The translations under genes and the position numbers were made by a program. The notes under the pieces are model-generated. The model saw only the letters and a program-made list of their open reading frames with translations, was not told the origin of the DNA and did not search any database. 64,000 nt of DNA from Osedax fenrisi (lineage: Eukaryota; Annelida; Polychaeta; Sabellida; Siboglinidae), in the NCBI GenBank assembly GCA_964019155.1, contig OZ025240.1, forward strand, positions 23,104,506 through 23,168,505. Direction: 5' to 3'. Positions 1 through 15,394 of this stretch are shown one piece after another; the first letter of the stretch is position 1, and each line of letters begins with the position of its first letter.

Positions 1-179
1 ATTCTACTGTTCTATTTTCTTGCATTAATATTGCTCCCAATCCATATTTTGAGTTTTTTATTTACATCATAGTATCTGGGTACTGGTGTTGTATCACTAC
101 TTTCTTAAAATATCATAGTTATTCTTCTTTTTTCTCTGTCAAATCCACTGTATATTTGTATGACACAATGTTCTTAGAT

Positions 180-1260
180 TTACTTTTCTTGCACTCAATC
201 TATATATATATATATAAATGTATCTAGACATCGTATTATTCCAAGGAATATCTTGATATTTTTGAATTGGTATTTGAATTATTGATTTTACCTTATCTTG
301 TCCTGGATGAACTCCCTCACCTGATAATGTATGTCCAATATATGATTTAGTTCAACTTGAATATATCTATATTTAAATGAATGTTCTTATGTTTAAAATT
401 AGAATACTTCTTCATTTATCATCATGATCTATTATAGCTTCTTTTGTGTTGTTTTCACAACCATATATCAGGAAACTATCTGCTATGACTTAAATTCCTG
501 TTAAACATTCGATTAGTTCATTCATTTTTCTTTGTAAAAACTTATGGTGCTGAATATAGTCGAAATAGCATTCTAACCCATCTATATCTTCAGTGAGGGA
601 TGTTAAAAACTGTGTGGTAACTTGATTTTTCATCTAATTTTACATGACAATATCTATTTGTTACGACAGGACTGTTAATACTCTTGATGTATTTAATTGT
701 GTTGCAATATATTTAATCGTTAGTACTACTGTTAGTGTTCTCGTTCTATTGATTCATGTATATCTTTTGGATCTAATTGTATACGAGTGTTACCAATTTA
801 TTCTTTACTATAACCATCGATGATATCCATGGTGAAGGTATATAATCACTTTTAGAATTATATATTTCTTTTCAAGTTCCTCAAGCTTATCTTTTACTTC
901 TGTTTGTATGGGTATTGCTATTCTTCGTTAGGAATGGTTAACTGGCTTACATTCATATGTAATTGTATTTTGTGTATGCCTTCTATAATACCTAATCTTT
1001 TTTTTTGAATACTTCACTGAACTATTTGATCAGTTTTTCTATGTGTTATTGTTTCTGCATGCTCTTTTTGTATCATATTTATTGCACCATTGTTCATGAT
1101 TTACAGCAATTCTACTTTATTACATGCTTTTTTTCCTAATATTGCATTCAATTGTGTACCTTTATTAGTCCTAGAAAGTAGAACCTATATCAATTTGTAA
1201 AGTTATCGATCCAAACTTGTTATCTAGAGTTACTTTTTCTTCCAATACGATATAATTAAT
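180..1260 (-). pseudogene. Ty3/gypsy-type LTR retrotransposon pol relic (reverse transcriptase)
   Basis: Minus-strand conceptual translation gives a decayed gypsy reverse transcriptase split over frames by stops and indels. In order of translation one sees the approach to the RT domain (IQTEVKDKLEELEKKYII), WISSMVIV, KLDEKSSYHTVFNIPH followed by RYRWVRM, QRKMNEL, the active-site strand VIADSFLIYG (a VIADDFLIYG-like YxDD box in which the second Asp is Ser), and GHTLSGEGVHPG. This order and these motifs are the Ty3/gypsy RT plan. A possible protease trace (IDIGSTF) lies near 1,170-1,200. No LTRs or integrase were found, so only part of pol remains. The broken catalytic box and in-frame stops mean it is inactive. 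The family assignment comes from motif order recalled for this family, not from an alignment. Confidence 0.72.
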
Positions 1261-1367
1261 GTTTGTTATTTTTTTTATATGATTTTGATTGTAAAACAAA
1301 TTGTTTAAAAACCCCGAAGAGATAATGCAATAATTAAGATACAAAATGTAACATAATCAATATAAAA

Positions 1368-2465
1368 TTATAAATTTTTGTTAAAAAAAAGTTGTTTGTC
1401 AAAACAGATTTTATTTATTTTATTTTTAAAAGATGAAACAGATACAGATTTTATTATATCATTATTTAATGAATTCCATATATTAACTGATCTATTATAC
1501 ATTTTTTATTAATATATTTTTAATTGTATTATCATAATTATGTATTACATTTAATTGTTTACAATTACCTCTAGTTCTACAATTATTCGAAATGTTAAGG
1601 ATATCAGATATATTTATATCTGTATAATTATTTGAAATTTTAAAAATTGTGGTTAGATCTATTTTTAATATTCTAAGTTCATGTGATTCTAATTTAAAAT
1701 ATTCCAATCTCTCTTTATATGATTTATAATTAATATTTGATGAATTTTTATATCCTACGCATATTGTAATTAATCTTCTAATAAATAATAATGGCACCCT
1801 TTCAATTTGGTCTATGAGACTACGAAATTTACTAAACTTTGAAAAAGGTGACCACATTATGAATGCATATTCTAAAATTGGTCTGTAATACATTTTATAT
1901 GCATTTAATAATGCTCTAGGGGATTTTGTAGTAACGCATCTAAAAATTGAATTCAAAGAAAAATAAGCTTTTTACAAATATGATCAATATATTTATTAAA
2001 TAAAAGGTTATTCTCAAATATTATTCCTAAATCTGTATAAAAATAATGATTTCTAAATCAATATTATTTATACAATATTTTGATGCAGTAACCTTCCCTA
2101 AAGTCATAACTACACATTTGATAATGAAATATTTAATTGCCATTTATTTGCCCATTGTGAAAATAAATTAATAAAATAAATTATTTTGTAAAAGAAATAT
2201 TTCACTCTAGATGCGTAATAAAAATATATTTTTGTATCATCGGCAAATAAATCAATATGCATTTTTGAAGAGAATATACTAGGATATCATTAATATATAA
2301 TAAAAATAAAATGTGACCTAAAAACGATCCTTGTGGTACTCCAGATTTTTACAATATAACTATTTGAAAAATAATCAATAATTTGAGAGCCGTTCGATAA
2401 AATTATAAAACCATTTTATTATATTATTAAATATACCATATGATTTTAATTTATATAATATACTT
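1368..2465 (-). pseudogene. Jockey/CR1-like LINE, 3' half of reverse transcriptase
   Basis: Reading the minus strand, the region encodes the palm and C-terminal part of a non-LTR reverse transcriptase in broken frames. SGVPQGSFLGHILFLLYIND lies near 2,290-2,340, an FADDTKIY active-site box near 2,230-2,260 (Phe in place of the usual Tyr), then AYKMYYRPILEYAFIMWSPF and a C-terminal SVNIWNSLNNDI segment ending at a stop at 1,368. The C-terminal block (RPILEY, IERV, TRGN, WNSL) is typical of jockey/CR1-type LINEs. The longest intact piece is 153 codons (1,495-1,956). Endonuclease and N-terminal RT are missing, as expected for a 5'-truncated insertion. Related sequence is present at 12,763-14,460 and 46,480-46,610. 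Confidence 0.78.
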
Positions 2466-3043
2466 TTACGTTATTTTCTTTTATTGTTTATATGCAATTT
2501 GTTACTTCAGTTTGTCTTGTTTGATTATTTCGGCATTACAATTAGAACAACTCGGATAACTAAAATCATTTAACAAAAGTACGTGTGAACATTTTGGGTT
2601 TTCCTGTTTAACAATATTAGTAAATGATTAATTATTGGTATTAAATTTGTTATTTATTTATATTAGTTTATAGACAAATAATTCTAACTTTACTACATTA
2701 TTATAAGTGGAGTGACTGTTTTATCAATATTTCATGATTTATGACTAATAGGGAAGTTCTCAGTGAAAATATAGCCTACATACGTATACACTTGAATTAA
2801 TAAATAAATATAATATATATATAGATATATATATATATATAAATAGATTGTATAAATTATAATATATTAAAATACCGATACTTCTAATTATAGACAGATT
2901 GTTTTCTGCTTTAGTGGAACCATGGAATTTTGACAATGTAACCAATAATATAATTAAGGTTATTATTTATCATATTATTAATTTATATATACATTATATA
3001 CATATAATTATTATATAATAATATACATATATTTACATATATT

Positions 3044-3092
<49 letters not shown>

Positions 3093-4414
3093 AATGGCGT
3101 AATTCCTAGGTTTGTTTGATTGAAAAACGTGAGTAGATTTATATAACTTTATTGTCCAATTAACCTGCTAAAAATAATAACCTATATGATGTTATTATTA
3201 TATTTATCAACATATGTATCGAATACAACTGTTACTGAATTTAGTGAATGAATATTCTGGCTAAATTCATGTTAACATGTTAATTAATTACAACTAATAT
3301 GTATATGATAAATATGATACATTTAAATTATTTTTATATATTGTTTTTAATAATAATTATATATATATATATATTAATATTCAAATGAAACATATTTATT
3401 TAAATATTAAGTATTTGTACAGTATCCATACATCATCTGACCACACTATCATGTATATCATACCCATTCATGTGTTAATATAGATATATTTTTAATTATT
3501 TATTTATAAATATAATACAATTAATTTAATTATTGTTGATTTTAAATAAAACGAAAACACACCTAGATTTATCTTCGCGAGTATAACATAGATGGTTATG
3601 TATACAATATGACGTATCTAATTATACTTATAATTATAAATACATATAAATATATATGTAAAGCTGTAGTCAGTGCTACAATGGACATTGTAATTATTTC
3701 ATAATAAATGATTCCATGTAAAACACATGATAAACAATAGCTCGGCAGAATATTAAACACCGATAATGTCAATTTTCACCATTAATGATATAATATAGTG
3801 ATATAAAAATTCATGTCGATTGATTATTATTATAATTATAGTTTATTTAGACGCCATTTAAATATAACATATAAAAACAATACTATATTGAAGTTATAAC
3901 TTAAATAGAACACGTAGCATTAGTCACGTACTTTCACTGAATAAGTCACGTGGTTGGCTTTACATTGTTGTGTTCCTGTATCTGGACTGAAGCGATGAGT
4001 ATGAAGCCATGGAGTCTGACACGGCAGTCCATGTAAAAGTAAAATTAATGTTGTACATTGAATGCAACTTCAGTAGTTTCTTGAAGTATGGGGTATATGG
4101 TGTCATATATATATGGACGTAGTGATAATGTACCAAGAGTAGGAGATGAATAATACGCATACATTAGTTGGGTTTATGTTAATACTCTGTGTAGTAGTTA
4201 TTGTCATTAGATCGCATGGTATACCATCATGGCTATAGCCTATGATTCGGAAAGCTCTCAAGCTTTACTTCGATTAGATAGAGATCATATAGTTATTACA
4301 AATATGTGGTGTACCTCTAGATATTAACGCATACACATAATATGTATAGGTTATGAATATCGTCTATCCATATGACGTCACAGTCATAAACTTACACTTT
4401 TCATAACCCCTCAT
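2466..4414. other. AT-rich stretch without identified gene; (TA)n arrays
   Basis: No family-recognisable coding sequence was seen. The stretch holds (TA)n arrays near 2,811-2,841 and 3,045-3,090. A slightly more GC-rich patch lies at about 3,900-4,250, with an unidentified short plus-strand frame (about 4,005-4,115) and an antisense 66-codon frame. A lone TGACGTCA (CRE-type octamer) lies at 4,373-4,380. Confidence 0.5.
3045..3090. repeat. (TA)n microsatellite
   Basis: About 46 bp of uninterrupted alternating TA. It is one of some forty such arrays in the window; only the longest or most informative are listed separately. Confidence 0.95.
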
Positions 4415-5345
4415 TATAACATACGGTGTTTCCCGTGGTTAGATCCTATGACCAATATTCTTTAACATCTACTACCTAGTTTCAAATTATCCTGTTAGTT
4501 TCCTTACTTGCTGACGATATCCAACTTTATGTAAAATATACAGAACGTAATAACTTTGCATAATCTCCTCTCTCTCCTAACAATTCACAATTGGTTCAAC
4601 ACTTACACCCTCATATATAATCCAATTGAAATCGATGTCATCTTCTTTCTCCTTCCACTCAAAAGTAACATGTCACTAGTACTACCTCCAATCAATAATA
4701 AAGGAAATCTTATCAAGTACTCAACCCATTTCACAAATCTAAGTGTTATATTTGAACCTATATATTAAGTTTTTAGACAACTTATCCAAACAATGTTGTT
4801 ACTAGTGTACACTCATTATACCTTATTTATCATTCAATAACAATATCTACCGTTACTAGAATAGCTTATTAATATATAATACCCCTATTATATAATATAT
4901 AAGTATATACTATAGTATAATAATAGTAGATTATACTACTACAACTTTACACTTTACAATACCTCCCCCCCACATCATATATATATATATATATATATAT
5001 ATGTGTATATGTTATGCTCAAATTCTTCAAAATTATAATACTCTATAAGACATATTACTTTCACATACAGTAATGTATCACGCCTCTATTGACAACCTAT
5101 AATCGCTACTCATACTTAAACTACAAACAAGTATCGATACATAGTTCATAAATATAGCCCTATTTCAACTAGCTCCTAAACACAACATATACTTCCTCAA
5201 GCAACACTCGGCATTACCCAGAACAAACTATGTAACATTTTCCCCACAATATCGATATTACAACATAGACTACTAACTTCAAGAAAATTCTGAACACATA
5301 TTTATTTGATTACAAATATTTATTTCCCCTTTTCTTAATGATTGT
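4415..5345 (+). pseudogene. L2-like LINE fragment (RT palm to C-terminus)
   Basis: Plus-strand translation, frame-broken, shows YGVSRG (normally YGVPQG) near 4,420, then LLADDIQLYVKYTE at about 4,500-4,550, a good match to the YADD active-site strand of CR1/L2-type reverse transcriptases. Weaker C-terminal sequence follows to about 5,345. Stops and frameshifts are frequent. A (TA)n array at 4,977-5,002 interrupts it. The minus-strand RTE element begins about 70 bp beyond its end, so the two lie tail to tail. Assignment rests on the ADDIQLY motif and on similarity in layout to the elements at 18.2 kb and 46.8 kb. Confidence 0.6.
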
Positions 5346-5412
5346 GATATAATTGATTAAAATATAAAATGTCATTTTATGTGTATTACATTGTATATGT
5401 TATATTAACCTG

Positions 5413-6696
5413 TTAACCTGTGCCGTCGAGTCGTATCCGACCCCTGGCGACATCGATGACAACAGCTCTCCAATTCCTCCTACATCTTGAGCCTCGAATC
5501 ATGTTGAAGATAGTTCCATAGAAGTTTTTATTTATGCTATCTAACCATCTTTGCCGTGGTCTCCCTCTGCTTCGTACTCTTCATCTACATAACCCCCCAT
5601 TCTTCCTACCATCACTTCATATTCCATTCCGCCTGCTCTTATAACATGGCTAAAGTAACATAATGATGCCTTGACTATCCTTGACTCAAGCGTCCATTCT
5701 GGTTTTATATTATCAATAACCCATACATTTGTCTTTCTGTCGATCCATGTTACTCTCTGCAAACGTCTCCAACACCATAACTCAAAATCATCTTTCTCTC
5801 AAGCTTTCTCATTGTCCAAGATTCTGCTACGTATAAGACTACAGGGAAAACTAAAGCTTTTACAAGCCTAATCTTGGTTCTGAGGGTAATTCCTCTATCT
5901 TTCCAGATTTTCGTTAGTCCCCCCATTGCAGATCTACCCATTGCTAACCTTCTGCGTATTTCCTTCTCACATAATCCATCCTTGGTTATTAGAGATCCCA
6001 AGAAAATAAAGTTCGATACTACTTCAATATGCTTTCCATCTACTACCATTTCTCCTTGGTCTTCAGTCATCATTACTTTAGTTTGACCTACATTTAGATA
6101 TAAACCTGCCTTTTCACTAGCCAACTTTACTCTTACTCTACCGCATGAGATATCAGAGCAATAGTACGATAGTTCCCACATTCTTTCGTATCTCCATTCT
6201 TGTATATCGGGAGATAAATAAATTTCTTCCAATCTCTTGGCCATTCCTTAGTCCTCCATACGTTATTGAAAATAATTAACAGTATTTTTATAGATGCATC
6301 TCCACCTGCTTTCAGAAACTCTATAGGTATACCATTACATCAAGATGATTTCCGATTTGATATATGCTTGATAGCGTCATTTACCTCTTTCTCTAGTATA
6401 CGAGGTTCATCTTCATATCTAGTTTCGGGAAAAGTATAATTGATTTTAGGATCTCTCCTGTAGAGCTCTTCTGTGTATTGTTGCCATCTAATTTTTACTT
6501 CTCTTTTTTCAGTAGCGGTCTTTCCGGAACTTAGATTCATTACTCCGCATCTAGCTGTGTATGATCCAGTTATATCTTTTATTTCCTTGTAAAGATCTCT
6601 TGTTCTTCCATTTTTATTGTTTTCTTCTATTTTTCTACATTTCTCTCTTAAATTTATCTCCTTATCATATCTTGCTCTTTTTTTGAAATTCTGCAT
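5413..6696 (-). pseudogene. RTE-type reverse transcriptase lacking its catalytic core
   Basis: The N-terminal RT part (EVKIRWQQYTEELYRRD, then GIPIEFLKAGGDASIK and GNYRTIALISHA) runs to about 6,145. It is followed almost at once by LASEKAGLYLNVGQTKVM, which in intact relatives lies just after the YADD box. About 150 residues, including the VPQGS-type and YADD motifs, are therefore deleted at roughly 6,125-6,145. The C-terminal part then continues: FIFLGSLITKDG, RLVKALVFPVVLY, a shifted frame with RIVKASLCYFSHVIR, and finally GRPRQRWLDS to the stop at 5,413. Several frameshifts occur (near 6,240, 5,760 and 5,600). The deletion breakpoints are inferred from remembered family layout. Confidence 0.8.
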
Positions 6697-7715
6697 TTAG
6701 TTTTTTATATTTTTCTATTTCACCTTTTCTTTTTGCCTCTCTTCTTTCCTCCGCTATTTTAATTGTTTCTTCGATTAACAATTTTGTAACTTTCCTCTTC
6801 TTTACTTTTGGTATCCATTTCTCAGCCGTCTCTATCACAGCATCACGTATATCAATCCATGAATCTTCAGGATTTTTGCCATCTACTTGTAGTATACTGA
6901 ATCTATTCTTGACTTCTACAGTATATTTCGTAGCAATGTTTTCTAGATCATATTTTAGAGTAGTCTTATTTCTTTTAGTTTGTTTGAGCTTTATCTTGAC
7001 AATAGCTATTAACAAATTGTGATCTGTGCCACAGTCTGCTCCATGGATAGTTGTTACTCTTTTTATAGATCTTTTCCATCGACCTGTACATAAGATATAA
7101 TCAATCTGGTTTCTAGTAATTTTATCCGGTGACTTCCAAGTATATAATCTTCTTGCATGTTGCTTTAACATTGTATTCATAACAACAAGACTATTTCTAC
7201 TACAGAAAGCTACCATTGTATCACCTCTTTCATTTCTAGTCCCCAGTCCAAAACCACCAGTTACCCCAGCTGTATTTGTTTACCCACTTTAGCATTCCAA
7301 TCGCCAATGACATACATGATGTCACCTTTTGGAGTTATATCGATTGATTTTTGTAGGGCATCGTAGACATAATCCATCTCCTCTTCATCTGCTGTTGAAG
7401 TGGGAGCGTATACTTGTATGAATGTGAAATTTATAGGTTTACCTTGGATACGTATTGTTATTATTCTGTCACTTATAGGATTGAACCCAAGAACACATTT
7501 TTTTATTTTTTCTGTGCATATTAATGACCCTTTTCTTTCAATGTTATCGTTTCCACTAAAATATACTGAATAGTCATCATATTTTACTTGTCCTATCCCC
7601 TTCCACTTCGTTTCACTTATCTCCATTAAATCTATCCCATTCCTTCCCATTTCCCTTGTAATAATTTGTGTATTTACATTATGCATTGTTCTAACATTCC
7701 AGTTTTTAATATTTC
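6665..7715 (-). pseudogene. RTE-type endonuclease domain (EEP fold), one frameshift
   Basis: This is the endonuclease of the minus-strand RTE element; in the family it nicks target DNA to prime reverse transcription. It begins NWNVRTMHNVN (normally GTWNVRTLN) near 7,715. The catalytic glutamate sits in ISETKWKGIG and the metal-binding Asp/Asn in GDWNAKVG near 7,290. After a frameshift at about 7,261 come RRLYTWKSPD, RNQIDYIL and GADCGTDHNLL, the SDH-type histidine motif with Thr for Ser. All catalytic residues are present, split across two frames (7,686-7,261 and 7,216-6,665). The second frame runs on into the basic linker that precedes the RT. Confidence 0.82.
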
Positions 7716-8401
7716 GTCGCTATACTTATATATTTTTTAAATTGTAGGTAGCTATTAATATCTATGTGTTTCAAGACGATTTTCTCAGAAACAATCCTTT
7801 CTTGCGATTTAAGATAGCCTCGTCATCCTTACCGACTGCACTTACACGATAGTTTCATCCCCAGTAATAATTGAAAGGCTGTCCAACATGTCCAACATGT
7901 CCAACGGGGGGCTCATTTTCTAGCCTTATTGCATTTACTTATATTTGTGCTGTCATGTTTGTTTTCGTGGGAATTTTACTGGAGTAGTTTCCCGTTGCTT
8001 TCTCCAGCGCAGTGTTGAAGCCGTGAATGGGGTTGGCATAACGCCCTCGAGTATATATGAAGTTGCCGTTGTTCTTACTAGATCATCCGCCTCGTCCACT
8101 ATTTCTATCAGTGCTGCTCGATAGAAAAGACTCTGTTTTATTTCTGTTACTATAAGAAATGTTAGTCTAGTTTTGTTAGAAGCCAGTCATACCCATGCAA
8201 TGTTTAGCCGGCCAGTCGAGGTCGTTTACCAGGGTTACCCGCCGTGCTTGTTCGCGACTACTTGGAGGTAATTGCATCAGTTGAGTACTGTGTATGGACA
8301 TATGATCCCGAATAACCCATTTTCAAAGTATATTGTATAGGGTTCGACTGTTCAGAAACCATCCGTACTATCATACACAATACCCCATATATACCCCAAT
8401 G

Positions 8402-8403
<2 letters not shown>

Positions 8404-8447
<44 letters not shown>
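8404..8447. repeat. (TA)n microsatellite
   Basis: About 44 bp of alternating TA between the RTE leader and the AT-rich run leading to the LINE 3' end at 8,635. Confidence 0.95.
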
Positions 8448-8451
<4 letters not shown>

Positions 8452-8634
8452 TATAAATATATTATTAGAATGTAGAGATATTAAATAATAATTAATAAAT
8501 ATAATTATTACAAAATAGATGCCTTTACTGAACATTTATACAGAGTTTTAAGTTAGTATAAATGTAATATAATACAACATAATATAATTTTAAATTTCTT
8601 TTAATTAAATATATATATATATATATATATATAT

Positions 8635-8863
8635 GAATGAATGAATGCATGCATGTTTATTTATACACACAAATAACGTTAGACGTTCTCTATTGTGTAA
8701 ACAAAATATAAAATAACAAAATAGACAAAAAATATAAATCAGTTGAAAATAATAAAATTAATTTTTACGAATTAATAATAATAAATTAGATTTAAAATAC
8801 GAATAATTGACATTACTTCTTAGTCCTAAAGGTAACGCATTACATAGGTTGGCTGCATCTACA
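8635..8863 (-). mobile_element. 3'-terminal fragment of L2-like LINE family A
   Basis: This 229-bp stretch matches closely the 3' end of the larger element at 31,719-34,670. In sense orientation it encodes the last residues (ALPLGLRSNVNYS, then a stop) followed by a short UTR, an AATAAA-type signal and a CATT-repeat tail that runs directly into a (TA)n array at 8,609-8,634. Only the last few hundred bases remain. Its 5' side is cut where family B's tail begins at about 8,866, consistent with family B having inserted into it. Confidence 0.75.
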
Positions 8864-9120
8864 CTGAGATATATGATGATGATAATATTCGGGTTATTTG
8901 CACTAAAATAGGGCCATAGACCCATTCGCTCGTGCGGGAAGAAAATAAGAATAAAATAATAGTATTACGATAATAATTTAATAATAATATACATTGAATA
9001 TACCACGGACAACAATACTAAATAATATAAAGGACTATTATATACTACATTCTGCATTAATATGGTGTAATGTTATATATTACAAACTTCATTGATATAG
9101 TGGAGTGTAATATGAACTCT

Positions 9121-9898
9121 TGGTGATAAACAGTCTGGAGAGGGATGGGCTCCACTAGACTTATTGCACAAGATACACATCATGAAATGAAACAACATAT
9201 AAATACCATACCGGATCGGCCGTCGCCCGGGATAACAAGGACCGCGCCCACTGTTTCCAACCAGGACAGAGGTGATAAGTTAACGACTGGTAACCATGGA
9301 ATTCGTATAAGGAACAATGTGATTATTGGAACTTGGAATGTCCGTACTCTAAACGGACCTGAAAAATTGGCAGAATTAACTCATGAATTAAAAAGATATA
9401 CTTGGCATATTATCGGGATAAGCGAAATGAGGTGGAAAGGAATTGGTGAAATGTCAACGTTTGAAGGACATAAAGTATTTTATAGTGTTTTGGAAGATAA
9501 GCATGAACAAGGTGTCGGAATTATCGTTCATGAAAATATTACCAAATCAGTTATAGGATTTCAAGCCATTTCTAGCAGAATTCTAGTTCTTAGACTCAAA
9601 GCAACTCCTTTTAATGTCACAATTATTCAAGTTTACAGAATATAGTGATCAAGAAATTGAGACTTTTTATGATAAAATTCAAAATGTTATACAAAATACG
9701 GCAAAGAAGGACATATTAATTGTGCAAGGTGATTGGAATTCTAAAGTTGGTGTATATGCACACAAAGTATGGGAAGGAACCTGTGGTATAAACTGCAACC
9801 CAATCACAAATGACAGAGGCCTACGACTGTTTGAATTTGCTAGTTCAAATGAACTAATAATTGCAAATACATATGGAAAGCATAAAGAATCACGGAGA
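9121..9898 (+). pseudogene. RTE-type endonuclease fragment nested in family B LINE
   Basis: A plus-strand frame from 9,145 encodes a basic leader, then GTWNVRTLNGPEKLAELTHE, IIGISEMRWKGIG (catalytic Glu) and EQGVGIIVHENITKSVIG. At about 9,640 a small deletion with frameshift removes several codons after IIQVY. The next frame continues SDQEIETFYDKIQN, VQGDWNSKVG (metal-binding Asp/Asn) and ERGLRLF-like sequence, and stops being RTE-like right after KHKESRR at 9,898. The SDH motif and all of the RT are missing. A 3' loss is unusual for target-primed reverse transcription, which normally truncates the 5' end, so a later deletion is likely. It differs from the minus-strand RTE at 5.4-8.3 kb and from the 52 kb family. 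Confidence 0.82.
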
Positions 9899-9904
9899 TA
9901 GACG

Positions 9905-12762
<2,858 letters not shown>

Positions 12763-12768
<6 letters not shown>

Positions 12769-14460
12769 AATAACAATAAATATTTATGAGATAGTAAGTC
12801 TCATAATTTATAGGTAATTTTTGAAATTAATTTTGATAATACGTGATTTAATACAGTTTAATGATTTTGAATGGACAGTTTCATAATCTATATTATTCCA
12901 CACATTTAATATACGATTATTTAGATAATTCATATGTATATTTGTACGAGGTTTTGTAGCCACGAGTTTTATGCCATGGCCACGAGTACGAGATATTGTC
13001 TGTAATGGATTGAGTATATTAGATAAATCGATATTGCATATATTATGAATTAGTTTATATATCATTATTATATCTTTATGTAAGCGTCTTAATGCTAATG
13101 ATTTTAAGCCAAGATAATTAAGACGTTCACTATAACTAATATATGCCAATCCACATCTTCCGAATAATCTTCTCGTAAATACTCGCTGAACCCTTTCTAT
13201 CTGGTTACAAGGTTACATTACAAGGTTATCTTGTCAGCTAGACCATTATATCGTCTAGCTTTCAGACAAGGGTTCCATAATGTTGTCGAAAATTCTACTT
13301 TTGGACGAGCATATGTAATATATGCCTTTATAAGTGTAGAAATATCATTAATTAAAAAACAACGGAATAAATTATTAATCGTTAAAAGAGCACCCATACA
13401 ACAATATAATATGTGCTTATCAAAATATAAATATTTATCAAATTGTATACCTAAATCTGTATGTGTATCACGTGTATTAATTAACGTATTATCTATATAG
13501 TAGATTGGCATATATATACTGTTTAATGTCCTTATTGCTGTTTTATGCGAAGCGATATCGAGTTGCCAACTATTGCTTCATGATAAAAATGAATTTATCG
13601 CTATTTGCATGTGATTTCTATCAGATACATTTTTAGATTATAGGTGAATTTTTGTGAATAAATTAGTTAAATCATTAATAAAAATAATAATAACAATGGG
13701 TCCAATAACTGAGCCCTGTGGCACGCCTGATAATATATTTTTTAATTTAGAATATGTATAATTTATTTTGACTGATTATTTTCTATTAGTTAAAAAACTC
13801 TCAATCCAGTTATAAATATTACCAGATATTCCAATATCTTTGATTTTAACGAGAAGTTTTCTGTGTGATACTTTATAAAAAGCCTTTTTAAAATCGAAAT
13901 AAATAATATCTATAAATTTGTTATCATTAATAGCTGATGTCCATGTATTCAAGCAAGATAACAATTGTAATTCAACAGACTTACAACTTTTAAAACCAAA
14001 TTGTGATGGAGATAAAAGTTAATTTGTTAATAAAAATGATGTAATACTATTTGTTAAAATTTTTTCAAATAGCCTTGACATTATACAAGTTAATGAAATT
14101 AGCCGTAAATTTTCTTTAACAGAGGATCGACATTTTTAAAAATAGGAGTAATACAACTATATTTCCACATAAAGGAACATTTACCAGAATTAATTTATTT
14201 ATTAAATATTATTGATAGAGGTAGTGATAAATCATATGAGAATTTTTTAAATATCAAATATGGTATTTTATCAGGAGGAATTGTATATGAATTGGAAAAT
14301 TTACTTACAATTTTTCTAACATTTTCTCTTGTAAATATAACATTGTTAATTGTTTCATTTGTTTTAAGTGTGTGACCCGGAATGATACCATTGTCTATTG
14401 TAAAGACGGATGTAAATTGCTCGTTTAATAGTCTTGCTTTATCGTAATCTAGTGATGCAT
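12763..14460 (-). pseudogene. Jockey/CR1-like LINE reverse transcriptase remains
   Basis: Minus-strand translation in several frames gives, 5' to 3': LLNEQFTSVFT and YSCITPIFKN (RT fingers; 14,400-14,130), QFGFKSCKSVELQLL, then at 13,776-13,964 IDIIYFDFKKAFYKVSHRKL (the first catalytic Asp region), SGVPQGSVIGPIVIIIFIND at 13,670-13,735, LGIQFDKYLYFDKHI, then YITYARPKVEFSTTLWNPC, SERLNYLGLKSLALRRLHKD and NRILNVWNNIDY. It ends at a stop at 12,808. The YADD box region around 13,600-13,650 is degraded. It is flanked by (TA)n arrays at 12,718-12,762 and 14,582-14,610. It is the same general family as 1,368-2,465. Confidence 0.8.
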
Positions 14461-14945
14461 ATGTTAATTAAACCAATACTAAAATGAAACAAACACATAA
14501 TGTAATACATACCAAAATCTATAAAAATAGTAGGTAGTACTTTATTAATTTTATATTTTAATTGTATAATAAATGTGAAACATATATATATATATATGTA
14601 TATATATATACAACAGAACACGTTACAAATAAATAACCCAATATACCTATACAAAAACAGAACATGTTAATAACAAAACATACCAATAATATTACGAAAC
14701 AAACAATATAATACTTATCACTATACTCTGAAATAATAGAAAATTATTAATATTGTATTTAGTAATATAATACATTTGAAACATATATACAAAATATATA
14801 TAAAACAAAAATATAATACCGAAAAAACAAAAATAAAATAATACTTCACACTTTATCTGTAATAATAAATTTAATTTTTTTTTAATTTGTAGAAATAACT
14901 CGTTAAATTTACGCGACTTTAAATTTAGTTGCTATGCGTTGCCTA
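14461..14945. other. AT-rich stretch, no gene seen
   Basis: Nothing was recognised beyond short (TA)n runs near 14,582-14,610. A 15-bp word, GTTGCTATGCGTTGC, at 14,928-14,942 recurs exactly at 24,302-24,316. Confidence 0.5.
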
Positions 14946-15182
<237 letters not shown>

Positions 15183-15340
15183 GTATTTATATGTTATTAT
15201 ATTTATATATTAAATATATTATCATACCTGATAACTTTTTGATAAAAACATATAGTTCACAAAACCTATAGTGTTTTGTATAAATAAACACGATGTAAAA
15301 TATTCAATTATATATAATTGGTATATCACTATTAAACTAG

Positions 15341-15394
15341 ATGGGCCTTTGCTTGTTACTAATGCACATGAAACTGAACAAAGTGATTATAAAG
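15341..15394 (+). CDS. Exon-like segment, 54 bp, symmetric phase 1 (hypothetical)
   Basis: Preceded by an AG (ATTAAACTAG, poor pyrimidine tract) and followed by a GTAATC donor. Read in phase 1 it encodes GPLLVTNAHETEQSDYK, and both ends are phase 1, so the exon is 18 codons and could be skipped without frameshift. Its composition is less AT-rich than its flanks. This is an inference from splice-like signals and frame only. In AT-rich DNA such pairs arise by chance, so confidence is low. Similar symmetric phase-1 segments occur at 17,897, 21,237, 22,038, 24,988 and 41,858. Confidence 0.22.

Larger units (their letters stand above)
5400..8330 (-). mobile_element. RTE/BovB-type LINE, internally deleted copy
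   Basis: The minus strand carries, 5' to 3', a comparatively GC-rich leader (about 8,300 down to 7,720), an endonuclease domain (7,715-6,660) and the two ends of a reverse transcriptase (6,696-5,413). The leader contains a segment around 7,980-8,010 resembling the gene-start region of BovB-class RTEs. The 3' end reads through RLDGTG to a stop at 5,413-5,415 and then enters AT-rich flank. The catalytic RT core is missing, so the copy is dead. The 5' limit is approximate. Confidence 0.7.

Noticed and set aside
13231..13500. 89-codon plus-strand frame
   Set aside because: Antisense shadow of the jockey/CR1-like reverse transcriptase.
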